A stretch of 64,000 nt of DNA. It comes from Alicyclobacillus sp. ALC3. GTDB lineage: Bacteria > Bacillota > Bacilli > Alicyclobacillales > Alicyclobacillaceae. How positions within the stretch are numbered: position 1 is the first letter of the stretch; the number at the start of each line of letters is the position of its first letter. Under the pieces are notes generated by a model that was given only the letters and a program-made list of their open reading frames with translations, ran no database searches and was not told where the DNA came from. A program made the translations under genes and the position numbers. Where the stretch lies: contig NZ_CP066784.1 in the NCBI RefSeq assembly GCF_028751195.1, positions 3,286,001 through 3,350,000 of the forward strand. The letters run 5' to 3'. This document shows, piece after piece, positions 35,160-43,357 of the stretch.

Positions 35160-36765
35160 AGTAGACATCGCGAAGCTCCGCTCGGCTCACTTTACCGGCG
35201 GCATTCCGAGGTAAGTTCGGTAGACTCAGGATGGCGTCTGGTTGCTTGTAGCCAGTCAGATTGTGGCGAAGGTGCTCAGACAGGGCTCGAACGGCCTCGT
35301 CCACGCTGCCCTCGTCGCCCTGATCTCGCCACACCACGGCACAAACGGGCACCTCCCCTAGCCGATCATGTGGCACACCGAACGCCACTGTGTCGATCAC
35401 GCCGGGAAACTCTCGGACGACCGACTCAATTTCGGCCGGATACAGGTTGACGCCGCCGCGCACGATGAGGTCAGATGACCGCCCGGTGACATGGAGCCAT
35501 CCGTCGTGGATGCGGCCGTGATCGCCAGGGGCGAACCAGCCCTGAGGACGCCTGACGCGGTCATGTTGATGTTCGGCTGCTCCGAAGTAAGCTGCGAAAC
35601 CGAGGCCGCTTTTGACCTGGATTTCTCCGCCTAACACTCTGACCTGCACGGGAAAAAACGGCTGACCGACACTCCCTTCGAGCGTAGCGTCGAAGTTGTG
35701 CACGGACACAAAGCCTACCTCGGACGATCCGTAGTACTCAAACACGCGAGACCCGGGGAAGTCGCGAGTGAACCGTTCGTAGAGGTCTTGTGGCATTTTG
35801 TCGCCGCACGTGACACAGGTTAGGCTTTTGGGCTTCTGCTGGTCGTGTGGCCATTCGTTTGCTAAACCGTCGTCCGCCAGCGTGTCGGTCACGGCGCGAT
35901 ACATCGCCGGAACCATGAACACGGCGTTGACGGGAGAGGCGGGATGGGATAAAAGTGTGGCGGTGAGGTGGGGGGCGAATGTGCGTTCGATGAACACCGT
36001 TCCCCCGATAAACAGCGCGTGCAAGGCTGCGATGAGGGAGGCCGAGTAACAAAGCGGCCCTGGGACGAGCAGGACGGTGTCCGTCGCAAGGCCGAATTCC
36101 AGCGTCATGCCGAAGAAGCTCTCGGTCCACGACTTGTGCGTGCGCAGCAGGCCCTTCGGTTGGCCGGTTGTGCCAGAGGAATAGCCAAGGTAGAAGATAT
36201 CGGCGTCGGACAGACCCGCATCGAGGTCTGCAGCCTGCACGGCGTTATCGGACAGACCCGCATCGAGGTCTGCAGCCTGCACGGCGTTGTCGGACAGACC
36301 CGCATGGAGGTTGAGCCTGGCATCGGCAGAATCGACATCGACCCGCCGCCCCACCCACAGCTCGCCGTCCTTCTCTTTGACGACGCGCCACGGCTGCATG
36401 TCATTGACGATTGCGTCTGTCTCCATGCGGGTCAGACGCGTGTTGAGCGGCGCAGCGATAAAGCCAGCATGGGCCAGCCCGAGGAAGACGACCAGGAAGC
36501 TGGGGCTGTTGTCGAGATGCAGCGCGACGATGTCACCAGGTCGTCCGCCGAGTCCGCGAAAGAATCGACCTACAGTTACAATCTGACGAGCGAGGTCTCG
36601 AAACGTCACATCGCCCGGCATGGTTGAGGCAGACGCGGGTGGGAGCGCACAAGAGGCGGAGATACTGCCGGGATGGGCAACTCGGATAGCCAGCTTTCCC
36701 CCGTTGCGTTCCGCCATCCAAAACACGCCGTCTGCAATCCGCACTAGAGCTTCACCCGCTCCCAT
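35113..36765 (-). CDS. AMP-binding acyl-CoA synthetase with internal 14-residue repeats
   Basis: A 550-residue ANL-superfamily ligase that activates a carboxylic acid to the acyl-CoA through an acyl-AMP. The A3 P-loop is YSSGTTGQPKGLLRTHKSW (near residue 206), A5 is FEYYGSSEVG, A7 is APGDHGRIHDGWLHVTGRSSDLI, and the A10 lysine lies in LPRNAAGKVSRAEL. Residues about 166-200 hold 2.4 copies of a 14-residue repeat (AGLSDNAVQAADLD) directly before the P-loop. The ORF start (36765) overlaps the thiolase end by 22 bp; a GTG at 36744, touching the thiolase stop (TAGTG), is an equally good start. It is the third gene of an NMO-thiolase-ligase operon. Confidence 0.85.
   Translation of the reverse strand: MGAGEALVRIADGVFWMAERNGGKLAIRVAHPGSISASCALPPASASTMPGDVTFRDLARQIVTVGRFFRGLGGRPGDIVALHLDNSPSFLVVFLGLAHAGFIAAPLNTRLTRMETDAIVNDMQPWRVVKEKDGELWVGRRVDVDSADARLNLHAGLSDNAVQAADLDAGLSDNAVQAADLDAGLSDADIFYLGYSSGTTGQPKGLLRTHKSWTESFFGMTLEFGLATDTVLLVPGPLCYSASLIAALHALFIGGTVFIERTFAPHLTATLLSHPASPVNAVFMVPAMYRAVTDTLADDGLANEWPHDQQKPKSLTCVTCGDKMPQDLYERFTRDFPGSRVFEYYGSSEVGFVSVHNFDATLEGSVGQPFFPVQVRVLGGEIQVKSGLGFAAYFGAAEHQHDRVRRPQGWFAPGDHGRIHDGWLHVTGRSSDLIVRGGVNLYPAEIESVVREFPGVIDTVAFGVPHDRLGEVPVCAVVWRDQGDEGSVDEAVRALSEHLRHNLTGYKQPDAILSLPNLPRNAAGKVSRAELRDVYFNATSSRHRHPVHRV
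36211..36304 (-). repeat. In-frame 42-bp tandem repeat inside the acyl-CoA ligase gene
   Basis: CAGACCCGCAT recurs at 36211, 36253 and 36295 with a 42-bp period; the first two units differ at one base. Each encodes DNAVQAADLDAGLS on the minus strand. The unit includes the inverted repeat CAGACC/GGTCTG. Confidence 0.9.
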
Positions 36766-37985
36766 AAGACTGTGATGCCAAGTCCACCGCCGACCCCAAG
36801 CGTCGTCAGCCCATACCGCCCTTCGCGCCGTAGCAGTTCGTGAAACAGGTGCGTCACGAGCACCGCGCCGGAGGCTCCATACGGGTGGCCGTAGGCGATG
36901 GCTCCACCGTTGACATTGAGTCTGTCAGGGCGAATTCCGAGCGCGTCCACACAGGCGAGTACCTGCGAGGCAAAGGCCTCGTTGAACTCGACGAGGTCGA
37001 TGTCCGCGATGCGCAGTTGCTGCCGAGCCAGCACTTGCTCTGTGGCTGGAATGGGGCCGATGCCGAGCACGTTCGGGTCGACGCCGCCAACCGCGGCATC
37101 GATGTAGCGGATCCCGGTGCGAAACCCGAGTTCATGCGCCCGCTGGGCCGACAACATCAGCACCGCGCTGGCTGCGTCGTTGACTGGGCAGGAGTTGCCA
37201 GCGGTGACACTCCCGCCCTCGCGAAACACAGGCCGTAGGCGGGCGAGTTGCTCCAGACTCGTGTCAGGGCGGGGGCATTCATCCTCTGCCACCTCGGCCG
37301 CGCCAGGGCGTGGCGCCACGGGCACGATGGCTGATTTGACGCGACCCCTTGCCGCAACCGCTTTGCGATGGCTGGCGAGGGCGAACTCGTCCTGCCGAGC
37401 TCGGCCGATGCCGTATCGTTCCGCCACGTTTTCGGCCGCTTCGCCCATCTCCGGATCGCCGATGGCGTCTGGCGAAAATCTGGCGCGCGTGTAAATGTGC
37501 GGCGCCTCACGATGAAGATTGTGCGGGCGCTCCAACTTCCACGGAGCGCGACTGGTACTCTCGACACCGCCTGCCATGACGACGTTTGCCTGGCCTGTCC
37601 GAATGCTCATGGCAGCGAGGTGGACAGCTTGCAGTCCGGACCCGCACTGCATGTCCACACTGTAGCCGGGGACATGGAGCGGGAGGCCAGCGGTAAGGGC
37701 CGACAGGCGCGCGACGTTGCCGCCGGGGCCGACGACGTTGCCGAGCGCGACGCTGTCGATGTCGGCTGGGTTGAGCAGCGGTGCTTCCATCAGTAATCCG
37801 CGCAGCACCGCCGCAGCCAGGTCCTCGACCTCGATGTCGCACAAAACCCCGCCAATGCGGCCGATCGGTGTTCGCTTCGCGGCGACGACCACCGCGTCAG
37901 TGGGGGCAAGCGGGCGGGATCGGCTTATAGAAGGCTGGGGAAGACCGGCAGAAGACCGGACTCCTTCGCGGGCGCCACTGCTCAC
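36744..37985 (-). CDS. Thiolase (acetyl-CoA C-acyltransferase)
   Basis: A 413-residue thiolase that cleaves 3-oxoacyl-CoA with CoA, or condenses acyl-CoAs. The nucleophilic Cys is in DMQCGSGLQAVHLA (near residue 112), NEAFASQ is near 333, and GGAIAYGHPYGASGAVLVTHL gives the catalytic His. The expected last motif with the second active-site Cys (usually CxGGG) reads here as GVGGGLGI, so the acid/base cysteine appears replaced by Val. The start overlaps the NMO stop (GTGA). An Arg/Ser/Pro-rich leader of about 28 residues precedes the domain. It lies between a ligase and an NMO gene, suggesting side-chain degradation of an acid. Confidence 0.87.
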   Translation of the reverse strand: MSSGAREGVRSSAGLPQPSISRSRPLAPTDAVVVAAKRTPIGRIGGVLCDIEVEDLAAAVLRGLLMEAPLLNPADIDSVALGNVVGPGGNVARLSALTAGLPLHVPGYSVDMQCGSGLQAVHLAAMSIRTGQANVVMAGGVESTSRAPWKLERPHNLHREAPHIYTRARFSPDAIGDPEMGEAAENVAERYGIGRARQDEFALASHRKAVAARGRVKSAIVPVAPRPGAAEVAEDECPRPDTSLEQLARLRPVFREGGSVTAGNSCPVNDAASAVLMLSAQRAHELGFRTGIRYIDAAVGGVDPNVLGIGPIPATEQVLARQQLRIADIDLVEFNEAFASQVLACVDALGIRPDRLNVNGGAIAYGHPYGASGAVLVTHLFHELLRREGRYGLTTLGVGGGLGITVLWERVKL

Positions 37986-38944
37986 AGCTGTATCTTCTCC
38001 ACGCGCGCCAACGCCGCTCGCGCATCCGCCATCATCTCTTCAAACAGTTCCGCCACAGAGGGGGCGCTGTGAATGAGACCCATGGACTGGCCGGCCCACG
38101 CGAAGCCTTCTTCCATCTTGCCTTCGAGTATGGCGTGGCGGTTGCGTTCGCCGCTGATGAACGGCCAGAGTTCTTGCATCGTCGTGCCTTTGGCTTCTGC
38201 CGCGAGGATTTGCTCCACCCACGGCGACGGTAACACGCGCCCTGGCGCGCCGAGCGTCCGCTTGATCACGACCGTCTCCGTCTCCTGTCCCTGTACGACG
38301 GCGTCTTTGTACGCGCTGTGCGCGATACACTCTTTGGTCGCGATGAAGCGCGTGCCCATCTCAACACCCTCAGCGCCAAGCGCGAGAGCTGCGAGAATGC
38401 CGCGGCCGTCGGCGATGCCGCCGCTCGCGATGACCGGGATGGACACGGATTCTGCGACTCGTGGAATGAGCACGATGGTACCGGTGTCTGCGCGGCCGAT
38501 GTGACCGCCGCCTTCCTGCCCGACGGCCATCACGGCGTCTGCACCGAGCGACTCGGCTTTCTGCGCCTGCCGGACGGTGCTGACGAGGATTAGTTTCTTG
38601 ACGCTCGTGCCTTCGAGTTGCCGAAGCACGGGTTCCGGGTTGCCGCCGGTCAGCGACACCACGCGCACGCCTTCGTCGATGAGTACGTCCACAAAATCGG
38701 CGACGGACTTATGCTGTCCGATCGCGATGTTGACGCCAAAAGGCTTGTCGGTCGCCGCTTTGGTCTTCTGAATCTCCTCGCGAAGTGCTGTTGGAGTCGG
38801 TAGCGAGGTCGCCGTGATCTGGCCAAGCCCACCAGCGTTTGATACGGCTGAGGCTAGTTCAGAGTAGGCGAGGTTTGCGAGGCCGCCTTGGACGATTGGG
38901 TACTTGGTGCCAAGCAGTTCCGTCACACGAGTTTGCATGCACAT
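37982..38944 (-). CDS. Nitronate monooxygenase / 2-nitropropane dioxygenase family
   Basis: A 320-residue FMN-dependent TIM-barrel enzyme of the NMO family; relatives oxidise alkyl nitronates or act as FabK-type enoyl reductases. PIVQGGLANLAYSELASAVSNAGGLGQI, DAVMAVGQEGGGHIG (with the family's GGHxG), VIASGGIADGRGILAALALGAEGVEMGTRFIAT are all conserved. The start at 38944 follows GAGGAAG; an ATG at 38938 is an alternative. Gene order places it first in the NMO-thiolase-ligase operon, 40 bp after bioY. Its true substrate is uncertain; acyl-CoA metabolism is suggested by its partners. Confidence 0.86.
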   Translation of the reverse strand: MCMQTRVTELLGTKYPIVQGGLANLAYSELASAVSNAGGLGQITATSLPTPTALREEIQKTKAATDKPFGVNIAIGQHKSVADFVDVLIDEGVRVVSLTGGNPEPVLRQLEGTSVKKLILVSTVRQAQKAESLGADAVMAVGQEGGGHIGRADTGTIVLIPRVAESVSIPVIASGGIADGRGILAALALGAEGVEMGTRFIATKECIAHSAYKDAVVQGQETETVVIKRTLGAPGRVLPSPWVEQILAAEAKGTTMQELWPFISGERNRHAILEGKMEEGFAWAGQSMGLIHSAPSVAELFEEMMADARAALARVEKIQL

Positions 38945-38984
38945 CCACTTCCTCTGCTGGCTGAATTCGTGCGGGTTGTCCGAC

Positions 38985-39590
38985 CTAATCTTGTTCATCC
39001 GTCAGCACGGCGACGGATGAACGGCTGCCGCCGGTCAAGCGGCTCGGTGGATACAAGCGCCGGATTGGCATCACGACTGCCGCTGTCACAATTGCTTTCA
39101 GTGTATCACCGATCAGGTAGGGGTAAAAACCGAGCACTAGCGCTTTGTGGAAGGGTACATGTAGTGCTGCCATCAGCCATGGAATGCCGCCGACGTAGTC
39201 GAATAGTGCGCCGAACAGCTCAACTGCGAGGAAGACCTTGATGAAGGCCGAGATGCCACTTCCCTTCACACGGGAGACGAACAGACCAGCGAGCAGAGCG
39301 CAAAACGGCCATGCGACGATGTAACCGCCGGCGTAGCCTGCGAAGAGGCCAAGACCGCCAGCGCCGTCCAGCAAGGGAAGCCCGGCGAGCGTGAGGATAT
39401 CGAGCACAAAGACCGCGAAAAATCCGTAGCCACCACCGAGAATGGCGCCAGCTAACATCACACCCATGTTGCCAAGTGTGATTGGCACGGGAGTAAAACC
39501 GAGGTTGACCTGAAAGAAGTCGAGTACAACGGTGAGTGCGGCAAAGAGAGCGCTGAAGACAATGCCTTGCACAGTGATGCGACGGAACAT
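38985..39590 (-). CDS. bioY: BioY biotin transporter S-component
   Basis: A 201-residue membrane protein that binds biotin as the S-component of an ECF transporter. About six membrane segments. GFTPVPITLGNMGVMLAGAILGGGYGF and the loop LAGLPLL-GAGGLGLFAGYAGGYIVAWPF are the BioY signature, followed by LGFYPYLIGDTLKAI near the end. The start at 39590 is chosen because GGGAGG lies just upstream; an ATG at 39608 precedes that site. A BirA-like operator sits directly upstream. No EcfAAT genes are in the window. Biotin supply would serve pyruvate carboxylase. Confidence 0.93.
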   Translation of the reverse strand: MFRRITVQGIVFSALFAALTVVLDFFQVNLGFTPVPITLGNMGVMLAGAILGGGYGFFAVFVLDILTLAGLPLLDGAGGLGLFAGYAGGYIVAWPFCALLAGLFVSRVKGSGISAFIKVFLAVELFGALFDYVGGIPWLMAALHVPFHKALVLGFYPYLIGDTLKAIVTAAVVMPIRRLYPPSRLTGGSRSSVAVLTDEQD

Positions 39591-39606
39591 CGGTGTCTTG
39601 CCTCCC

Positions 39607-39639
39607 ATTGTTAACCTTGTTTATTTATATAGTTAACAT
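39607..39639. promoter_or_regulatory. BirA operator upstream of bioY
   Basis: ATTGTTAACC (39607-39616) and AGTTAACAT (39631-39639) form an inverted pair around an AT-rich spacer. This matches the Firmicutes BirA site form, TTGTTAAC and GTTAACAA about 14-16 bp apart. It lies just upstream of the bioY ribosome binding site. BirA with biotinyl-AMP would repress bioY when biotin is plentiful. Confidence 0.8.
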
Positions 39640-39691
39640 ATACGGCACCACGAGGCAAGGCGGGGACTTGACTGGTCTTTTGCTCAGATTA

Positions 39692-39720
39692 GCAGGTCAG
39701 GGACTGCGCCCCTGACCTGC
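39692..39720 (-). terminator. GC-rich hairpin after the lysozyme-like gene
   Basis: GCAGGTCAGGG / CCCCTGACCTGC with a short loop, about 55 bp after the minus-strand stop at 39776 and before bioY. The stem is strong but the T-run is poor, so intrinsic termination is only likely. Confidence 0.5.
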
Positions 39721-39775
39721 CCATGTTTGTTGCCGATGTCTGTTTGTCTGCGAGAGTAAGGAGTCTTTGACGAAC

Positions 39776-40399
39776 TTACATTGCAGCTCGCATCTGGTTG
39801 CCATCGGTGAAGTTAAATTCGCCATTGACCCTTGTCACTTTGATGCCGGGAATTGACCCCCAGGCAACGTAGCTGTTTCCGTCATAGACAATGCCTTGCA
39901 CTGTCTGTCCCTCAATGGAGAATTTACCATTACCGAAATACTTGTATGGAATACCCCACTTTTTAAGAATGAACCAATTTAGATAGGTTACGGCCTTGTC
40001 TGCGATTGCGGGGTATGGAGAGTTATCTACGCGGACGTTTAGATGGGGATATGAGGGTATTGACGCTTGGCCAATTGCGCGTGCGGCTGTTTCCGCGATA
40101 CTCCAATAGTGTTTGTACGCTCCGTTCATGTACGTTGTCCAAGGGTCCCAGTTCCTTCCTCCTTCGCTGATCTGATAGGCCATCTTCGCGTTGAAGCTTG
40201 GATTCATGAGAGCCAATGGAGGTTTGTCATGGATTGTGCTGACTTGCCACAGTCCATAGCACGTGTCATTTGGATTCACAGCCGCGGTGTTAAACGTCGA
40301 CTCAGCCTTGGCGATTGCAACAGCCGTTACTAGAGCTCTTCCCCGAAATCCGGCCTCATACGCATAATGTGCGACTTGCGCAGGCGCTAGAAAAGCCAT
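39776..40399 (-). CDS. Lysozyme/transglycosylase-like domain protein
   Basis: A 207-residue protein with an N-terminal lysozyme-like (SLT-type) domain (about residues 5-110). The catalytic Glu is in AIAKAESTFN (near residue 34), and CYGLWQVS and WDPWTTYMNG are typical substrate-site motifs. The C-terminal half (about 130-205) is an unrecognised beta-rich domain. There is no signal peptide, as in phage or tailocin lysozymes, or the protein is released by another route; no phage genes are near. The ATG follows GGGGAG by 5 bp. Monocistronic. Confidence 0.75.
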   Translation of the reverse strand: MAFLAPAQVAHYAYEAGFRGRALVTAVAIAKAESTFNTAAVNPNDTCYGLWQVSTIHDKPPLALMNPSFNAKMAYQISEGGRNWDPWTTYMNGAYKHYWSIAETAARAIGQASIPSYPHLNVRVDNSPYPAIADKAVTYLNWFILKKWGIPYKYFGNGKFSIEGQTVQGIVYDGNSYVAWGSIPGIKVTRVNGEFNFTDGNQMRAAM

Positions 40400-40528
40400 C
40401 AACTCTCCCCTTTTGATTCGAGTTTAACTATATTCGACACCTACACCAAAGTGCAGACACGATAGTAGTTCGAACCGAGGGTTCCGGGTATGAGGGTGCA
40501 TTGTCATACATTTTCCGCGAAGGCGGTC

Positions 40529-40981
40529 CTAGGGTACGACGACTAAGTAGCCTTCCATCGGGCCTTCGTGCGCAGCGTCCGCGTGTATGGTGCAAATCAA
40601 TCGGTAGATGCCGACTTTGTCAGCACGGAACGACAGCGTGGTCGTCTGGTTGCGGTGGACGACACCTCGGACGTTGTACCCTTCAAGTACGACTGGGTGG
40701 TCGTGTCCCTTGACGCCGCGAATCCTCAAGTTGACCGTGTCGCCTTGCCGTACCACGAAGACACCGGGGTCGAATCGGTACACTTCAACGTTTGAACCGT
40801 CTGCCTGGCGGGCTTTGATCTCATTTGTGACAATCTGATACGTCACGGTTTGCCCGTCGACCGTTGTAGAAGACGCTGTGCGACGAGCGAGGGTGTTGAT
40901 TGCATGCGCAGGGGATTGCGCGGTTACCGAAAAGCCAAACGGGGTAAGTGCCAGAAATGCGGCGAGCAAAATCGGGATCAC
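40529..40981 (-). CDS. Exported cupredoxin-domain protein
   Basis: A 150-residue exported copper protein. A signal peptide covers about residues 1-28 (IPILLAAFLALTPFGFSVTAQSPAHA). The cupredoxin domain follows, with type-1 copper ligands visible as His in GHDHPVVL and the C-terminal ICTIHADAAHEGPMEG set (Cys, His, Met). This resembles the CuA/nitrous-oxide-reductase-like and plastocyanin-like single domains used in electron transfer or copper storage. The GTG at 40981 follows GAGGTGG; the open frame before it has no site. No oxidase genes are adjacent. Confidence 0.8.
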   Translation of the reverse strand: MIPILLAAFLALTPFGFSVTAQSPAHAINTLARRTASSTTVDGQTVTYQIVTNEIKARQADGSNVEVYRFDPGVFVVRQGDTVNLRIRGVKGHDHPVVLEGYNVRGVVHRNQTTTLSFRADKVGIYRLICTIHADAAHEGPMEGYLVVVP

Positions 40982-41183
40982 AGTCGATTCCACCTCACGA
41001 GTGATGTAAGAGCGATGTACGCACCGCAACGCACCACAGCACAAGCTACTCTCTGGCTTGATGGCATTGGGAGCGCGCAAATTTATCTATACAGCCTCAG
41101 CCTGTACATGTTGGAAAAATTTATTCATCACGGATCGGAACAGTTATTTGTGGCGTGGAGGAAATTGCGGGATGTGAAACGCA

Positions 41184-41239
41184 ACAAAAACGGCAGGGAC
41201 AGTGCCGCACGATGCAGTCGCTGCGGTCATCTGTCCCTG
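41184..41239 (-). terminator. Intrinsic terminator of the hpaG1-hpaG2-hpaF group
   Basis: On the minus strand CAGGGACAG (41239-41231) pairs with CTGTCCCTG (41202-41194) and is followed by CCGTTTTTG. It lies about 40 bp after the hpaF stop. Confidence 0.82.
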
Positions 41240-41279
41240 TTGATGCTTGCGCCCACTACATAGAGAGCTACTTCGAGAG

Positions 41280-41663
41280 CTACTTCTTGAACCGCTGATG
41301 GATGTTGCTGTGTTTCCACGTGGGTCGCTGAAACTCGTACAGTTCCATTGAAAGTGCCAGGTAACGACGCTCAAAGAGGGGCGCGAAGTGTTCCTTCATC
41401 ACAGCGAACAGTTCATCGCACGCTGCCTGTTTTTCTTCTTCACTGCGTCCCGAGGCAATCTTCAACGTTGCGTGCACGAATGCGTCGTCCTCTGCGCCGT
41501 CGGCAACGCGGTAGTCTTGCAGTTCAATCGCACGCGAGCGGATACCGCCAATCGGGAACACATCTGCGCGCCGGATCAACACGGCATGGACCTTCTTCAG
41601 CAACTCGCTGATGTTCACTTCGCCACGAATGTTGTCCGTATACTCAAGAATGAAGTGTGGCAC
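41280..41663 (-). CDS. hpaF: 5-carboxymethyl-2-hydroxymuconate delta-isomerase
   Basis: A 127-residue tautomerase-superfamily enzyme that isomerises 5-carboxymethyl-2-hydroxymuconate to the oxo form in the homoprotocatechuate pathway. With the GTG start at 41663, the protein begins MPHFILEYTDNI, so Pro-1 is the catalytic base as in HpaF/CHMI. AAGGAG lies 9 bp upstream, whereas the ATG at 41681 overlaps that site. SRAIELQDYRVADGAEDDAFVHATLKIASGR is the characteristic middle. It is last in the minus-strand hpaG1-hpaG2-hpaF group, 26 bp after hpaG2. Confidence 0.92.
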   Translation of the reverse strand: MPHFILEYTDNIRGEVNISELLKKVHAVLIRRADVFPIGGIRSRAIELQDYRVADGAEDDAFVHATLKIASGRSEEEKQAACDELFAVMKEHFAPLFERRYLALSMELYEFQRPTWKHSNIHQRFKK

Positions 41664-41689
41664 TACACATCTCTCCTTCAAACAACATC

Positions 41690-42439
41690 CTATCCCTCGA
41701 CAATCCAGTTCACCAGTCGCCCGACGCCTTCAATCTCGGTGACGACTTCATCGCCGACGTTCACGTTGACAGCGCCAACTGGCGTGCCTGTCAGAATCAT
41801 GTCACCTGGGTTCAGCGTCATGAACGAGCTCAGGTACGCGATCAGCCACGGCACGCTGAAAATCATGTCTTTGGTGTTGCCTTCCTGCGTCACCTTTCCA
41901 TTAACCAGTGTGCGTAGAGTGAGGTTCATCGCATCTGGCACATCACTGGCGTCCACCAACCAAGGCCCAATGGGCGTGCAGGTGTCTCGGTTTTTTACGC
42001 GCAGGTTCGGGCGGTAGTAGTTCTCGAGGTAGTCGCGGACGGCGTAGTCATTGGCCACCGTGTACCCGGCGATGTGGTGGTTGGCGTCCTCTTCGCGTAC
42101 GCGTCGAGCTGTCTTGCCGATCACGGCCGTCAACTCACATTCGTAGTGCATGAACGTCGCGTCCGCCGGCCGCTTGGTCTGACCGCGGTGGCCGATGAAC
42201 GTGTTCGGACCTTTGAGGAACACGAGTGGCTGCGTCGGCGGTTTGAAGTTGAGTTCTCTGGCGTGATCGGCGTAATTGAGCCCGAGTGCAAACGACGTCC
42301 GCGGCTTGACTGGGGGGAGCCATACGACTTCGTCCTCCGCGAGCACACGCCCGTCCGCGAGCTGCAACTGGGTGTCGTCCGTACCTCCGGCGATGGCTTC
42401 GTGGATTTCACCGGCGTAGGCAATCCGAGCGCGTTTCAT
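41690..42439 (-). CDS. hpaG2: Fumarylacetoacetate hydrolase family; HpaG decarboxylase/isomerase subunit 2
   Basis: A 249-residue member of the FAH family acting in 4-hydroxyphenylacetate degradation (OPET decarboxylase / HHDD isomerase). FALGLNYADHARELN, FLKGPNTFIGH, YECELTAVIGKTARRV (metal-binding E-x-E type), and GDMILTGTPVGAVNVNVGDEVVTEIEGVG are present. In enterobacteria the two activities are one bifunctional HpaG; here they are two adjacent genes. The start (42439) follows GGAGG and overlaps the hpaG1 stop (ATGA). Which half does decarboxylation and which isomerisation cannot be told directly. Confidence 0.9.
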   Translation of the reverse strand: MKRARIAYAGEIHEAIAGGTDDTQLQLADGRVLAEDEVVWLPPVKPRTSFALGLNYADHARELNFKPPTQPLVFLKGPNTFIGHRGQTKRPADATFMHYECELTAVIGKTARRVREEDANHHIAGYTVANDYAVRDYLENYYRPNLRVKNRDTCTPIGPWLVDASDVPDAMNLTLRTLVNGKVTQEGNTKDMIFSVPWLIAYLSSFMTLNPGDMILTGTPVGAVNVNVGDEVVTEIEGVGRLVNWIVEG

Positions 42440-43239
42440 CGGCTGTCGCCTCCCATGGTGAAGTGTAGGCACTCGTCCTCTTGTACGACGGTGTTCTCGA
42501 GGTGTCCTACGCCGTCGATCTCGATTTTCACCCGGTCGCCTGCACCGACGAGCGGTGCGCCGTGGGGAACGCCGACGAGTAGCACGTCGCCCGCATCGAG
42601 GGTCATAAACTCGGTCACATCGGCGAGCAGATGGCTCACTGGCCGCACGAGAGTCGCCGTCGATGCCTCTTGTCGAAGTTCACCGTTGACGTACACGCGG
42701 ATGGCGAGTTGGTCCGCGTCGCGCACCTCATCGGCTTGAATCACCCACGGGCCGATGGGGCAAAAGCCATCTCGGCACTTTTCCGAAATGGCCGGGCGGT
42801 ACACGCTCTCATGCGGGACACTCACGTCGTTGACGACCGTGTAGCCAGCGATGTACTGCGGCGCGTCTGACGCCTGCACCTTGGTGGCGCGTTTTCCAAT
42901 CACGACTCCGAGTGTCGCCCCGACCTGAAGCTGCGGGACGCCGTTCGGGATCGGAATCGGCATGCCGTACGCCGCGACCGTGTTCTGCGGCTTGATGTAG
43001 AGTATCGGCGCCTGCGGCGGCGCGTTGTAGGGAGGTTCGTGGACTGCGCCTCCGAGCGCCTCAAATGCCGCGCGGTCATTGAGCAGTGCGCCGTAGACGC
43101 TGCCGTGGGTGGGCACATCCCATGCAACGCTGCCGGCAGGTACACGTTCCTCGTCGATGACGACAGTGGAATCGTGAGGGTCAACTTCAATTTCGCGGGC
43201 CAGCCGAGATCCCTTTAGATACCCGATTGCGGTGCTCAT
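42436..43239 (-). CDS. hpaG1: Fumarylacetoacetate hydrolase family; HpaG subunit 1
   Basis: A 267-residue FAH-family protein, partner of hpaG2. The C-terminal core has LGVVIGKRATKV, GYTVVNDVSVPHESVYRPAISEKCRDGFCPIGPWV, and LDAGDVLLVGVPHGAPLVGAGDRVKIEIDGVGHLENTV. The N-terminal 60 residues are the usual small lead domain. GGAGGAGGGG precedes the ATG. It is first in the minus-strand group; IclR (43358) is upstream on the same strand, 118 bp away, in a gap with direct GGGTTTTAT repeats but no clear promoter. Confidence 0.9.
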   Translation of the reverse strand: MSTAIGYLKGSRLAREIEVDPHDSTVVIDEERVPAGSVAWDVPTHGSVYGALLNDRAAFEALGGAVHEPPYNAPPQAPILYIKPQNTVAAYGMPIPIPNGVPQLQVGATLGVVIGKRATKVQASDAPQYIAGYTVVNDVSVPHESVYRPAISEKCRDGFCPIGPWVIQADEVRDADQLAIRVYVNGELRQEASTATLVRPVSHLLADVTEFMTLDAGDVLLVGVPHGAPLVGAGDRVKIEIDGVGHLENTVVQEDECLHFTMGGDSR

Positions 43240-43357
43240 CCAACCCCTCCTCCATTTTTGCTGGGTTTTATGTGGGTTTTATATAGGCGTAGTTGACAGA
43301 GGTGCCATTTGTACAGGACCGATTAGTCCATGTGCGATTTGTGTTGGCCAGCGCCGC

